Positions 27,910 through 36,108 of a DNA stretch of 64,000 nucleotides are shown here, one piece after another. The translations under genes were made by a program, and so were the position numbers. The notes beneath the pieces were generated by a model. That model was not told where the DNA came from and did no database searches. It saw only the letters and a list, made by a program, of their open reading frames with translations. Position 1 is the first letter of the stretch, and each line of letters starts with the position of its first letter. Source of the DNA: an uncultured Bacteroidia bacterium (GTDB lineage: Bacteria > Bacteroidota > Bacteroidia > Bacteroidales > UBA932); assembly GCA_902778105.1 (NCBI GenBank), contig CACYWN010000007.1, forward strand, positions 23,223-87,222, read 5' to 3'.

Positions 27910-29495
27910 CGGATGTCGTCCGCTTTCAGGGCGGCTTCCACCGTGGTGTCTACCGGCAGATAATACTTGTAGAAGGCATTCTCGCCCAGTTTCGAATAGC
28001 GGGCGACCAGGGCGTTGAGCTGGGGCTGCAGATACGGAAGGGTCTCCGTAAACTCATCGTCCTTCACGGTGATGCCGTCCTTCCGGAGGGCAAACTGGCG
28101 GAACTGGCCGGGAATGTCGGCCCGCCTGAGGAAGGCATCCATATCGGGATAACTGCCGATCTCCCGGAGCTGGGCGCGATACTTGTCGAACATCTCCGCG
28201 GCAAAGCGCATCTGCGTCGCCTTGCGGTTGCAGGCCACGAAGAAAGCGGAAGCGCGGGTGGTATCCATGGGCACGAAGACGTCCGGCATGATGCCGCCAC
28301 CGCCGTAGACGACGCGTCCGCTGCGGGTGTGGTGCAGGTCCTCCGTGTTCAACTTCACGCTGTCGGCGGAGAAGATCTCTCCGTCGGTATACCGGTGATA
28401 GATGTCGTACTCATAGTCGTCGTACGGCTTCTGGATGCATCGTCCGGAAGGGGTGTAGAAACGCGCGACCGTCAGGCGCAGGCCGGAACCGTCGGTAAAA
28501 TAGAACGGTTCCTGCACCAGTCCCTTGCCGAAGGAGCGGCGGCCGACAATCGTCCCGCGGTCGTTGTCCTGGATGGCCCCGGCAAAGATCTCACTGGAAG
28601 AAGCGGAATTCTCGCTGATCAGCACCACCAGGGAAATGTCCTTGAGGCTGCCGCGGCCGTCGGCCCGGTAAACCTCACGCTTGCGGTGCAGGCCCTCCAT
28701 ATAGACGATGGTGTCCCCCTTGGAGAGGAACTCGTTGGACAGGAGCAACGCCTGGTCCAGATAGCCGCCGGAATTGTCGCGAAGGTCCATCAGGAGCCGC
28801 TTCATCCCCTGCTTCTGCAACGCGGAATAAGCGTCGATGAACTCGGCGTCCGTCGACCGGGAGAATTTCTGGAGACGGATGTAGCCGGTGGTATCGTCCA
28901 CCATGAAAGAAGCGTCGATGCTGTGCAGCGGAATCTTGCCGCGGGTGATCTCGAAGGGAATCTCCTCCTTCCCCCGCTTGACGGTGACCGTCACCTTCGT
29001 CCCGGCAGGTCCCTTCATCCGGCGGACCATGCTGTCCTGGGGAAATTTCACGCCCGCGATCACCTTGTCATCCACCTTCAGGAGCCGGTCGCCGGTCAAC
29101 AGGCCCGCCTTCTCGGAAGGCCCGCCGGCGATGACTTCCAGCACGATGGCCGTATCGTTCGGGACATTGAACTGGATGCCGATTCCCTCGAAGTTGCCGG
29201 AAAGCTCCTCTTCGGCGGCTTCCAGGGTGACGGGAGGCATATACACCGAATGGGGGTCCAGCTTGGCCAGCGCGCCGGCAATGGCGGCATCGGTCATCCC
29301 GGCCTGGTCGATGGTGTCCACGTAATTCTTCTCGATCTCATCCAGGATCAAGTTCAGTTTCCGCCACTCTATATACTTGGCATTCAGTATTTTCCGATTC
29401 TCGCGATAGCGGACGACGGTGAGAGTCAGGATCACCCCGGCCACCACGCCCAGCAGGACCTCCGCGATTCGGATCCAGTTCTGTTTCTTGTCCAT
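27906..29495 (-). CDS. S41-family carboxy-terminal processing protease
   Basis: 529 residues with one N-terminal membrane helix (~10-28, EVLLGVVAGVILTLTVV), a PDZ domain (~90-175, GIGIQFN, IAGGPSEKAGLLTGDRLLKVDD) and a protease domain with the serine in ENSASSSEIFAGAIQDN and the lysine in FGKGLVQ. CtpA-like enzymes trim C-termini of periplasmic proteins. It starts 7 bp after the dCMP deaminase stop and overlaps aroK by 4 nt. The natural substrates are unknown. Confidence 0.92.
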   Translation of the reverse strand: MDKKQNWIRIAEVLLGVVAGVILTLTVVRYRENRKILNAKYIEWRKLNLILDEIEKNYVDTIDQAGMTDAAIAGALAKLDPHSVYMPPVTLEAAEEELSGNFEGIGIQFNVPNDTAIVLEVIAGGPSEKAGLLTGDRLLKVDDKVIAGVKFPQDSMVRRMKGPAGTKVTVTVKRGKEEIPFEITRGKIPLHSIDASFMVDDTTGYIRLQKFSRSTDAEFIDAYSALQKQGMKRLLMDLRDNSGGYLDQALLLSNEFLSKGDTIVYMEGLHRKREVYRADGRGSLKDISLVVLISENSASSSEIFAGAIQDNDRGTIVGRRSFGKGLVQEPFYFTDGSGLRLTVARFYTPSGRCIQKPYDDYEYDIYHRYTDGEIFSADSVKLNTEDLHHTRSGRVVYGGGGIMPDVFVPMDTTRASAFFVACNRKATQMRFAAEMFDKYRAQLREIGSYPDMDAFLRRADIPGQFRQFALRKDGITVKDDEFTETLPYLQPQLNALVARYSKLGENAFYKYYLPVDTTVEAALKADDIR

Positions 29496-29502
29496 AAGGT
29501 CC

Positions 29503-29904
29503 TCAGTCCACTTTTTCCACTTCGATGCCGGCCCGGCGGAGCAGGTCGATCCCGTCGGTAAGCCGGTATTCGTCGCGGTATACCACCCGCTTGATGCCGG
29601 ACTGGATAATCAGTTTGGAACACTCCAGGCACGGAGAGGCGGTGACATAGAGGGTCGCGCCGTCGCTGCTGTTGCCGGACTTGGCCACCTTGGTGATGGC
29701 GTTGGCCTCCGCGTGAAGGACATAGGGCTTGGTCACGCCGTCCTCCTCACAGACGTTCTCGAAACCCGAAGGCGTTCCGTTGTAACCGTCGGAGATGATC
29801 ATCCGGTCCTTCACCAGCAGGGCGCCCACCTTGCGGCGCTTGCAGTAGGAGTTCTGCGCCCAGATCTGAGCCATCTCCAGGTAGCTGTGGTCGAATTTTT
29901 CCAT
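29503..29904 (-). CDS. dCMP / cytidine-type deaminase
   Basis: 133 residues. Zinc-site motifs HAEAN and PCLEC are intact, with the proton-shuttling glutamate in HAE. The pattern CKRRKVGALLVKDRMIISDGYNGTPSG is typical of Bacteroidota dCMP deaminases, which make dUMP for thymidylate synthesis. The ORF is open further upstream, but that part lies within the acyl-CoA synthetase gene; the ATG at 29904 shares one base with that gene's TAA. Confidence 0.9.
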   Translation of the reverse strand: MEKFDHSYLEMAQIWAQNSYCKRRKVGALLVKDRMIISDGYNGTPSGFENVCEEDGVTKPYVLHAEANAITKVAKSGNSSDGATLYVTASPCLECSKLIIQSGIKRVVYRDEYRLTDGIDLLRRAGIEVEKVD

Positions 29905-31565
29905 TAGTTCCGCTGATACAGATACCGTTTGATGCTCTTCTTGGGGGTGCGTTCGAAATCCTCGGGCATGAATTCCACCTTGCGGATCTGCGCATATTTG
30001 GGAAGCTCCGAGTTGATGTCGGGAAGCACGCCCAGAAGACGTTCCTTGAGCGCGTCGCGGGTCATGCCGTCCAGTTCGCCCTGGTGCCAGTCGGGATAGA
30101 TGAGGGCGGTGAGACCGCCGTCGTCCTCCACGACGAGGGAATCCACGACGTAGGTGTAGTTGTTGATCACGGCCTCCAGTTCCTCCGGATAGATATTCTG
30201 GCCGGAAGGACCCAGGATCATGCACTTGGAACGGCCGCGGAGGAACAGGTATCCGTCCTCGTCGACGACGCCCATGTCACCGGTCCGGAACCAGCCGTCC
30301 TCGGTAAAGGCGTCCCGGGTGGCCTGTTCGTTCTTGAAGTAGCCCAGGCAGACGTTCGGACCGGACACCTGCACCTCGCCGGGAATGTTGCGGGGGTCCG
30401 GGGAGTCGATGCGGATCTGCATGTTCTTGGCCGCACGGCCAGCGGAACCCACCTTGACCTTGTTCCAGTGGGCATAGCCGATGATGGGGGCGCACTCGGT
30501 CATGCCGTACCCCACCGTATAGTGGAAGCCGATCTTGTGCAGGAACTGCTCTACCTCGGGGTTGAAGGCCGCACCGCCCAGGATCACCTCTTCGAACTGT
30601 CCGCCGAAAGCCGTCGTGAGTTCGGTGCAGAAACGCTTGGCTATCACCTTGTCCAGCACCGGGATGTTCATCAGGAACTTGATTTTGTTCCGGTCAATGA
30701 GGGGCTTGAGCTTGGTCTTATAGACCTTCTCGATCACCAGCGGAACGGCGATGATGATGTCGGGATGGATTTCGGCGAAGGCGTTCATGATGATCTTCGG
30801 GCTCGGAACCCGGCTCAGGAAATGCACGTGCATGCCGCAGGTCATCTCATACAGGAACTCGAACATCATGCCGTACATGTGGGCCGACGGAAGCATGGAT
30901 ACGCACTGCATGCCGGGCTTCAGCATCGGGCAGGCGTCGTTCTTGGCGAAGTCGATGTTGGAGTAGAGCGCCCGGTACGGAATCATCACCCCCTTGGAGA
31001 AGCCGGAGGTACCGGAAGTGTAGTTGATCACGGCCAGTTCCTCGGGGCTGTCCTCGTAATAATCCAGATGCTCCGGACCGAAATAGTCCGGATACTTGCG
31101 GCCGAAGGATTCGTTCAGGTGCTCACGGACGGAAGCGCGCTCTTCCGTGTCGGCATACAGGAACTTGAAGGTATTTATCTGGACGACGACCGAGAGGCCC
31201 GGCATCTCGTCCTGGGCAAGCCCTTCCCAGATGACCTCGTCCACGAACAGCACGCGGGCTTCGGAATGGTTCACCAGGTAGTGGATGTTGCCGGGCTTGA
31301 ATTCATGCAGGATAGGGACGGCCACGGCGCCGTAGGTAAGGGTAGCCAGGAAGCAGACACCCCAGTTGGCCTGGTTGCGGGAACAGATGGCGACCTTGTC
31401 ACCCTTCTGGAGACCGCACTGCTCGAAGGCGATGTGCAGCTTGGCGATCCTGCGGGCAACGTCCCGGTACGACAGGGTCACACCCTGGTAATTGGACAGC
31501 GCGGGGCGGTCCCAGTTGTCCCGGATACTGTTCTCGATGATCTTGTTGACGGATTTGAATTCCAT
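29904..31565 (-). CDS. Long-chain fatty-acid--CoA ligase (AMP-binding)
   Basis: 553 residues. Adenylate-forming motifs: INYTSGTSGFSKGVMIPYRAL (P-loop in TSGTSGFSKG), YGMTECAP, WFRTGDMGVVDEDGYLFLRGRSK, and a catalytic lysine near the C-terminus (TPKKSIKRYLY). It activates fatty acids to acyl-CoA through acyl-AMP; long-chain specificity is assumed from overall similarity. It starts 21 bp after the upstream gene of unknown function. Confidence 0.9.
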   Translation of the reverse strand: MEFKSVNKIIENSIRDNWDRPALSNYQGVTLSYRDVARRIAKLHIAFEQCGLQKGDKVAICSRNQANWGVCFLATLTYGAVAVPILHEFKPGNIHYLVNHSEARVLFVDEVIWEGLAQDEMPGLSVVVQINTFKFLYADTEERASVREHLNESFGRKYPDYFGPEHLDYYEDSPEELAVINYTSGTSGFSKGVMIPYRALYSNIDFAKNDACPMLKPGMQCVSMLPSAHMYGMMFEFLYEMTCGMHVHFLSRVPSPKIIMNAFAEIHPDIIIAVPLVIEKVYKTKLKPLIDRNKIKFLMNIPVLDKVIAKRFCTELTTAFGGQFEEVILGGAAFNPEVEQFLHKIGFHYTVGYGMTECAPIIGYAHWNKVKVGSAGRAAKNMQIRIDSPDPRNIPGEVQVSGPNVCLGYFKNEQATRDAFTEDGWFRTGDMGVVDEDGYLFLRGRSKCMILGPSGQNIYPEELEAVINNYTYVVDSLVVEDDGGLTALIYPDWHQGELDGMTRDALKERLLGVLPDINSELPKYAQIRKVEFMPEDFERTPKKSIKRYLYQRN

Positions 31566-31586
31566 TGTTGAGGAGGTAGGTTTTAG

Positions 31587-33695
31587 TTACAGTTTGATGT
31601 CGCGGGACTTGCCGTCATAGCAGTCCACCGTAATCCCGCGGGAGGCGGGCGTGATCCGGGAGTCGGGCCGGATCATCTTTCCGCCCTCGTCCCGGGTGAG
31701 CGGCTCCCCGCCCTCGAATCCGTACACGAGGGTACGGATGGAAGTACGGACCACCCAGTATTTCATATCTTTCAACGTCAGCAGTTCAGGCAGGGCCTTG
31801 ACGGTTTCGGGGGCAGCGATCCCCTTCCAACCAGCCGGCTTCTGACCGTGAAGATTGTACATTTCCAAGGTGTTGTCCTTGTGCAGGACCATCACGGTAT
31901 AGCCGTGCGCTCCCGTGAAATCATAGGCCTGGGGCCCCAGCAGCACCGGTTTTCCGAGATCCACCGGGAAACCGCCCACGAAACGGCCCAGGCGGTCGAG
32001 CAGGTACAGGTTCTGCCCGGCGGCGAACAGGAACTGGATCTTGCCGTTCCCATAATAGTCGATGCTTTCTACATATCCGCAGATGGGCTGCTTGAAAGGA
32101 ACGCCCCACACGCCCTTGCCGTTCTCATCATTCAGGCAGAGGTACAGGTTCGCGTTCTGGTAGAAGGAGTTGGTCTTGCCGGTTTCGCCGTTCAGCACCG
32201 GGAAAGGTCCCGTGGGAATGACGACGGTCGTGTCGCGTTCCAGCACCTGCACCTTGTTGCCCTTGAGGGCGCGCTTGTCCAGGGAGAACCGGATGTCGGG
32301 CTGGCCGGAGGAAAGGTCCACGCTGGCGAACGCGGGGGCGTAGGCCGATCCGGTCACATAGGCATCCAGGGCGGAGGCAGGTGTCCTCGAGCAGAAGTCG
32401 GTCAGGATGGAAGGACAATCAGTGACGGAAGCGTAGGCGACGAAACCCTCCGGCACGGAAAGGCCGGCATCGGAGAGACGTTCTTTCAACGGATAGTCCA
32501 GGAACTTCCTGTCGGAGAAGGGACCGGCGGAAGAGGCGGTACCCATCACGGTCCAATGGCCGGGCAGGGAGACGCAGAGCGAATCCGTCACGTCGAAGAA
32601 ACCGCCCAGAAGCTTGGCCAGGGTGCCCGGATAGGCATTGCTGCCGGCGGGGATGTCGCGACCCGTCTTCACGAGGAGGATATCCTGCCGGATTCCGTCC
32701 AGCTGGTAGGCGGCACGGACCACTTCCTTCAACTGATAGTGAAGCGCCCACTGTTCAGGGGCCATTTCCCGACCCGCCTTGTCTTTCAGGGTCTTGTTGT
32801 AGTTGCCCAGCCTTCCCTTCGCATCCAGGAAACCGCGGTAACGCTCCAGATAGGAGGCCACGTCTCCCAACGGAATGGAAACGGCGTAATCGGCGAAATA
32901 CGGAAGGGCCTCCGCAAAAGAGGCGGCGGGCATCTTATATCCCCGGAAAGCCGTCAGGAAACTGGTCGCTTTCTCCGGGCAGGCAGACGAGCCGGCAAGG
33001 ACGATGTGCTTTTCATCCGCAGCGGCGAGGTCGAACGCCATCCAGTCCGCCAGCGTGCGGATGAGATCCGTCTGCTGCCGGACCCGGGCCGTGGACCAGA
33101 CCTGCAGCAGTTTGGGTGTCTGCCGCGCGGACAGGAAGGCCACGGCGGCACCGCCGATACGGCCCGTCAGGTCCGTGAGACCGGGCGCTTCGAGGATGCA
33201 GATTCCCTCGTCCAGGGAACGGACGGAAGCGTTCAGGAGGGTTTCGGAACCGGAGGCCAGCAGGAGCCCGTCCCGCCAGGTCGTCTTGAGCCCGGCCGTC
33301 CCGGCCAGGGCGATAAACGGTGCGGTAAGGGTGGAATCCGCCGATGCCAGTTCAGTGATGACCAAGGGAACCAGCGAGCCGGTGTTGTGCAGGGAAACCG
33401 CCATCCTTTTCTCCCCCGCCTTGGCCATGAACCGCATCAAGTCCGGATTCTCCGGCGAGAGGAACGCCTGCAGGACGCCCGTGGAGTCGGCCAGTACCTG
33501 CCGGGCCCTGGCAGACCCGTCGAAGCAGAAAACTGCGGCAGCATCGGCCGGAACAGCCCGCAGAAGCGGATACTCGGTGCTCGACGCCGGGGTTTTGGGC
33601 TTGTCGTCCCCGTACAGGCGGACCACCGCCCATGCGATGCCCGCCAGCATCAGCGCGATGGCAACGACCGCTATGACTGTCAGTTTCTTGTTCAT
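31587..33695 (-). CDS. Membrane-anchored protein of unknown function
   Basis: 702 residues from the ATG at 33695 (the frame extends 12 codons further, but those lie on the promoter). One N-terminal membrane helix (~5-25, VIAVVAIALMLAGIAWAVV) is followed by a large extracytoplasmic region. The start EYPLLRAVPADAAAVFCFD resembles Bacteroidota proteins of the DUF3352 type. The C-terminal third (GYVESIDYYGNGKIQFLFA, LYLLDRLGRFVGGFPV) has beta-propeller-like strands. I recognise no enzyme motif. It is the first gene of a minus-strand operon with acyl-CoA synthetase, deaminase, protease and aroK. Confidence 0.75.
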   Translation of the reverse strand: MNKKLTVIAVVAIALMLAGIAWAVVRLYGDDKPKTPASSTEYPLLRAVPADAAAVFCFDGSARARQVLADSTGVLQAFLSPENPDLMRFMAKAGEKRMAVSLHNTGSLVPLVITELASADSTLTAPFIALAGTAGLKTTWRDGLLLASGSETLLNASVRSLDEGICILEAPGLTDLTGRIGGAAVAFLSARQTPKLLQVWSTARVRQQTDLIRTLADWMAFDLAAADEKHIVLAGSSACPEKATSFLTAFRGYKMPAASFAEALPYFADYAVSIPLGDVASYLERYRGFLDAKGRLGNYNKTLKDKAGREMAPEQWALHYQLKEVVRAAYQLDGIRQDILLVKTGRDIPAGSNAYPGTLAKLLGGFFDVTDSLCVSLPGHWTVMGTASSAGPFSDRKFLDYPLKERLSDAGLSVPEGFVAYASVTDCPSILTDFCSRTPASALDAYVTGSAYAPAFASVDLSSGQPDIRFSLDKRALKGNKVQVLERDTTVVIPTGPFPVLNGETGKTNSFYQNANLYLCLNDENGKGVWGVPFKQPICGYVESIDYYGNGKIQFLFAAGQNLYLLDRLGRFVGGFPVDLGKPVLLGPQAYDFTGAHGYTVMVLHKDNTLEMYNLHGQKPAGWKGIAAPETVKALPELLTLKDMKYWVVRTSIRTLVYGFEGGEPLTRDEGGKMIRPDSRITPASRGITVDCYDGKSRDIKL

Positions 33696-33728
33696 CTCAT
33701 TGCCTGGTGCACACTTCGCCAGAATATG

Positions 33729-33736
33729 CAAAGTTA
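33729..33736 (-). promoter_or_regulatory. -7 promoter element for the unknown-function operon
   Basis: On the minus strand TAACTTTG, a perfect TAnnTTTG box, 33 bp before the ATG at 33695. No clear TTG at -33. Confidence 0.55.
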
Positions 33737-33919
33737 ATCATATTTTCCGTATTTTTCCCATAACCTCATCCGTAATAATAAAAGTCCGGTTTTGTGCGCG
33801 GAGCTTCATCATGCGCGACATCGGGGAAAGACACAGGGAACGGGCGAGTCTCCCGCCGCGTACAATATCACGTGAAAATAGGTCTGCTGCACTTTCGCCA
33901 TTCTGCGAAACAAATCGCG

Positions 33920-33949
33920 GCAGACCCCACATTTCAAACCGGGGTCTGC
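33920..33949. repeat. Hairpin with GCAGACCCC/GGGGTCTGC stem
   Basis: A perfect 9-bp inverted repeat with a 12-base loop, part of a set of four alternating GGTCTGC/GCAGACC arms between 33881 and 33988. Confidence 0.7.
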
Positions 33950-34028
33950 GTCAACCAGCCTCATACAAGGCCGATATCGCCGCAGACCGATTTCCCAACT
34001 TCACCTACGGCAAAGATCAAGGGATGCC

Positions 34029-34257
34029 GGAGGCATTTAAACCGGGAAGCAGGGCACTCTGGCTCCATACGTCTTTCAGCCGCTCCGCCTTGTCGGGAAG
34101 GCGCTTGACGTCGCAACTCCTCCTTATCCGGGCAAGCCCGGAACGTCGTCGGACAAGCTCCGTCATCCCTTACGGGACTGCACCTTCCCTCTGGCTCGCT
34201 GTTCTGCTGAAAGCCGAATTCCGCCAGAGTGCCCTGCTTCCCGGTTCAGATGCCTCC
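34029..34257. repeat. Inverted pair of a ~50-60 bp repeat
   Basis: The left arm 34029-34062 and the right arm 34224-34257 are reverse complements at 32 of 34 positions (shared core accgggaagcagggcactct). Similarity continues discontinuously inward: ctttcagc at 34073-34080 pairs with gctgaaag at 34206-34213. About 160 bp, including a ccggg-caag-cccgg hairpin, lie between the arms. Confidence 0.8.
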
Positions 34258-34291
34258 CGAAATATCCACAGAAGCTGTTGATAACTTTTTG

Positions 34292-34331
34292 TGGAAAAAT
34301 TTGGAAAAGATTGGATGAAAATGGAAGGTTT
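34292..34331 (+). promoter_or_regulatory. Candidate MraZ operator: four TGGA boxes at 10-bp spacing
   Basis: Four direct repeats begin at 34292, 34302, 34312 and 34322 (TGGAAAAATT, TGGAAAAGAT, TGGATGAAAA, TGGAAGGTTT). Known MraZ operators in E. coli are three TGGG[AG] repeats with the same 10-bp period. The boxes overlap the -33 region of the mraZ promoter, as expected for autoregulation of the dcw cluster. Confidence 0.7.
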
Positions 34332-34343
34332 TTCTTATCTTTG
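34311..34343 (+). promoter_or_regulatory. mraZ / dcw cluster promoter
   Basis: TTG (34311-34313), then a perfect TATCTTTG box at 34336-34343, spacer 21-22 bases. Transcription should start near 34350, about 34 nt before the mraZ ATG. Confidence 0.75.
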
Positions 34344-34383
34344 CACTCAGCGTGAAAGAAAGATAAGTTCAACCCATTCGACC

Positions 34384-34845
34384 ATGGTCAGATTCTTCGG
34401 AAAGGCAAGCGGAAAGCTGGATGACAAGGGACGCGTCGTGTTCCCTGCCATCTACCGCGACGCACTCACCCGCGAGGGCGAGGAGGACATGACCCTGGTC
34501 GTCAAGAAGAGCGTCCACGGCGATTGCCTGAACCTGTTCACCCGCGCAGAGTGGGAGCGCAGGTCCGACAAGGTGCTGGAAGGACTCGACCCCGAACTCA
34601 ATCCCGACCACGCCGCGTTCTGGAGCAAGTACAACGACGGCGTCTTCTATGTCGTTCCCGACGGGAAACTGGGCCGCCTCAACATTCCTTCAGAACTGCT
34701 TGAAGAAACAGGTATCACCAAGGAAGTTGTGTTTGCGGGAGTCGGTTACAAAATCGAAATCTGGCCCAAGGAAAGGCGTGAGTCCACCCTGATGACGGAC
34801 GAAGCCTTCAAGGAAACCGCAGCGAGACTTTCCGAAAAGAGATAG
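34384..34845 (+). CDS. mraZ: Transcriptional regulator MraZ
   Basis: 153 residues. It has two SpoVT/AbrB-like swapped-hairpin domains: the first with FFGKASGKLDDKGRVVFPAIYR, the second with DGKLGRLNIPSELLEETGI. MraZ binds direct repeats upstream of its own gene and controls the dcw cluster. The frame is open back to 34291, but that part overlaps the promoter; ATG 34384 gives the family N-terminus. It is followed after 13 bp by rsmH, the standard order. Confidence 0.95.
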   Translation: MVRFFGKASGKLDDKGRVVFPAIYRDALTREGEEDMTLVVKKSVHGDCLNLFTRAEWERRSDKVLEGLDPELNPDHAAFWSKYNDGVFYVVPDGKLGRLNIPSELLEETGITKEVVFAGVGYKIEIWPKERRESTLMTDEAFKETAARLSEKR

Positions 34846-34858
34846 GAGGTCGCGCACA

Positions 34859-35770
34859 ATGTCCGGATACCATACCCCTGTAATGCTTGACGAGAGCGTT
34901 TCAGCGCTCGTTACCAACCCCGACGGCGTTTACGCCGATGTCACTTTCGGAGGCGGTGGCCACACTGCCGAACTTCTTTCACGCTTACACGATGGCGCGC
35001 GCGTCATCGCCTTCGATCGTGATGGGGATGCCCTGGGCAACGCGCCGGATGACCCGCGGCTGACCCTGGTCCACAACAACTTCCGCTTCATCGAGAATTA
35101 CGCCCGACAGTTCGGCGTCCGCTTCGACGGCATCCTGGCGGACCTGGGCGTATCCTCGCACCAGTTCGACACGGCGGACCGGGGATTCTCCTTCCGCTTC
35201 GAGGAGGCACCGCTGGACATGCGGATGAACGGCAAGGGCGGGACCACGGCGGCAGACATCGTGAACGGCTACGCCCCCGAGGACCTGGAGCGAATCCTCC
35301 GCCTGTGGGGCGAGGTCGACCAGCCCCGCCGGGTAGCCCAGCTCATCGCCGCCGCCCGCGGGCAGCAGGAGATCCGCACCACCGGCGACCTGGACCGGGC
35401 CATCGCCCGCATCCTTCCGAAAGGCGCGGAGCACAAGGTGCTCGCCAAGGTCTACCAGGCCCTCCGGATCGAGGTGAACCAGGAAATGCGCTCCCTGGAG
35501 AAGCTGCTCGAAGGGGCCGCGGCCACCCTGAAGGAAGGCGGCCGGCTCGTGGTCATCACCTACCACAGCCTGGAAGACAGGATGGTAAAGAATTTCATCC
35601 GGACCGGCAACGTGGAAGGCCGGGAGGAGAAGGACCTGTACGGCCGCACCGTCACGCCCCTCGCGGCCGTGAACCGGAAGCCCATCCTGCCGGAAGAGAC
35701 CGAGATCGCCGGGAACACCCGGGCCCGCAGCGCGAAGCTCCGGATAGCGGAAAGGAGGGCTGCCGTATGA
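34859..35770 (+). CDS. rsmH: 16S rRNA (cytosine-1402-N4)-methyltransferase
   Basis: 303 residues. Motifs: HTPVMLDESV near the start (YHTPVML), SAM-binding VYADVTFGGGGHTAELLSRL, FDRDGDAL, GILADLGVSSHQFD, and C-terminal VITYHSLEDRMVKNF. RsmH methylates C1402 in the 30S P-site. The stop overlaps the next gene by 4 nt. Confidence 0.96.
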   Translation: MSGYHTPVMLDESVSALVTNPDGVYADVTFGGGGHTAELLSRLHDGARVIAFDRDGDALGNAPDDPRLTLVHNNFRFIENYARQFGVRFDGILADLGVSSHQFDTADRGFSFRFEEAPLDMRMNGKGGTTAADIVNGYAPEDLERILRLWGEVDQPRRVAQLIAAARGQQEIRTTGDLDRAIARILPKGAEHKVLAKVYQALRIEVNQEMRSLEKLLEGAAATLKEGGRLVVITYHSLEDRMVKNFIRTGNVEGREEKDLYGRTVTPLAAVNRKPILPEETEIAGNTRARSAKLRIAERRAAV

Positions 35771-36108
35771 CCTGGAAGAATGTCGGAAAGAGCTTCGTCA
35801 ATTTCTGGAAGGCCCTGACCAAGGGAGACCTGCTCCTGTCGATGGGTGTCCATAAATACTATATGCACGTCCTCTACCTGTTCATCCTCGCCTGGATCTC
35901 CATCCTGCTGAGCCTAAAGGTGGACGGCACCCTGACCAAGGTGGAGGAGAACAAGGCGGTCCTGCGCGACCTGGAAATCTTCCACGCCGAAAAGGAGGCC
36001 GAGCTGGTGCGCCTGCACAGCGCCTCCACGACGGCCAAACGGCTGAAACAGCTGGGATCCGATGTGGCACTGCCGGAACAGCCGGCCATCAAGATCGACA
36101 AACGATGA
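35767..36108 (+). CDS. ftsL: FtsL-like cell-division protein
   Basis: 113 residues. A cytoplasmic N-terminus of ~38 residues, one membrane helix (~40-60, MHVLYLFILAWISILLSL) and a short heptad-like periplasmic segment (KVEENKAVLRDLEIFHAEKEAELVRL) match the Bacteroidota FtsL-type protein found at this place in the dcw cluster. It should form the FtsQ-FtsL-B-like complex that activates FtsW/FtsI. The assignment rests on architecture and position more than on sequence. It overlaps rsmH and ftsI by 4 nt each. Confidence 0.82.
   Translation: MTWKNVGKSFVNFWKALTKGDLLLSMGVHKYYMHVLYLFILAWISILLSLKVDGTLTKVEENKAVLRDLEIFHAEKEAELVRLHSASTTAKRLKQLGSDVALPEQPAIKIDKR

Larger units (their letters stand above)
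33737..34291. other. Gene-free region rich in inverted repeats
   Basis: No credible gene is present on either strand. It contains alternating GGTCTGC/GCAGACC arms (33881-33887, 33920-33926, 33943-33949, 33981-33988) that can pair in more than one way, an inner TTTCGC/GCGAAA stem, and further on an inverted pair of a longer repeat (34029-34257). The region could hold a structured RNA or decayed mobile repeats. Confidence 0.6.
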
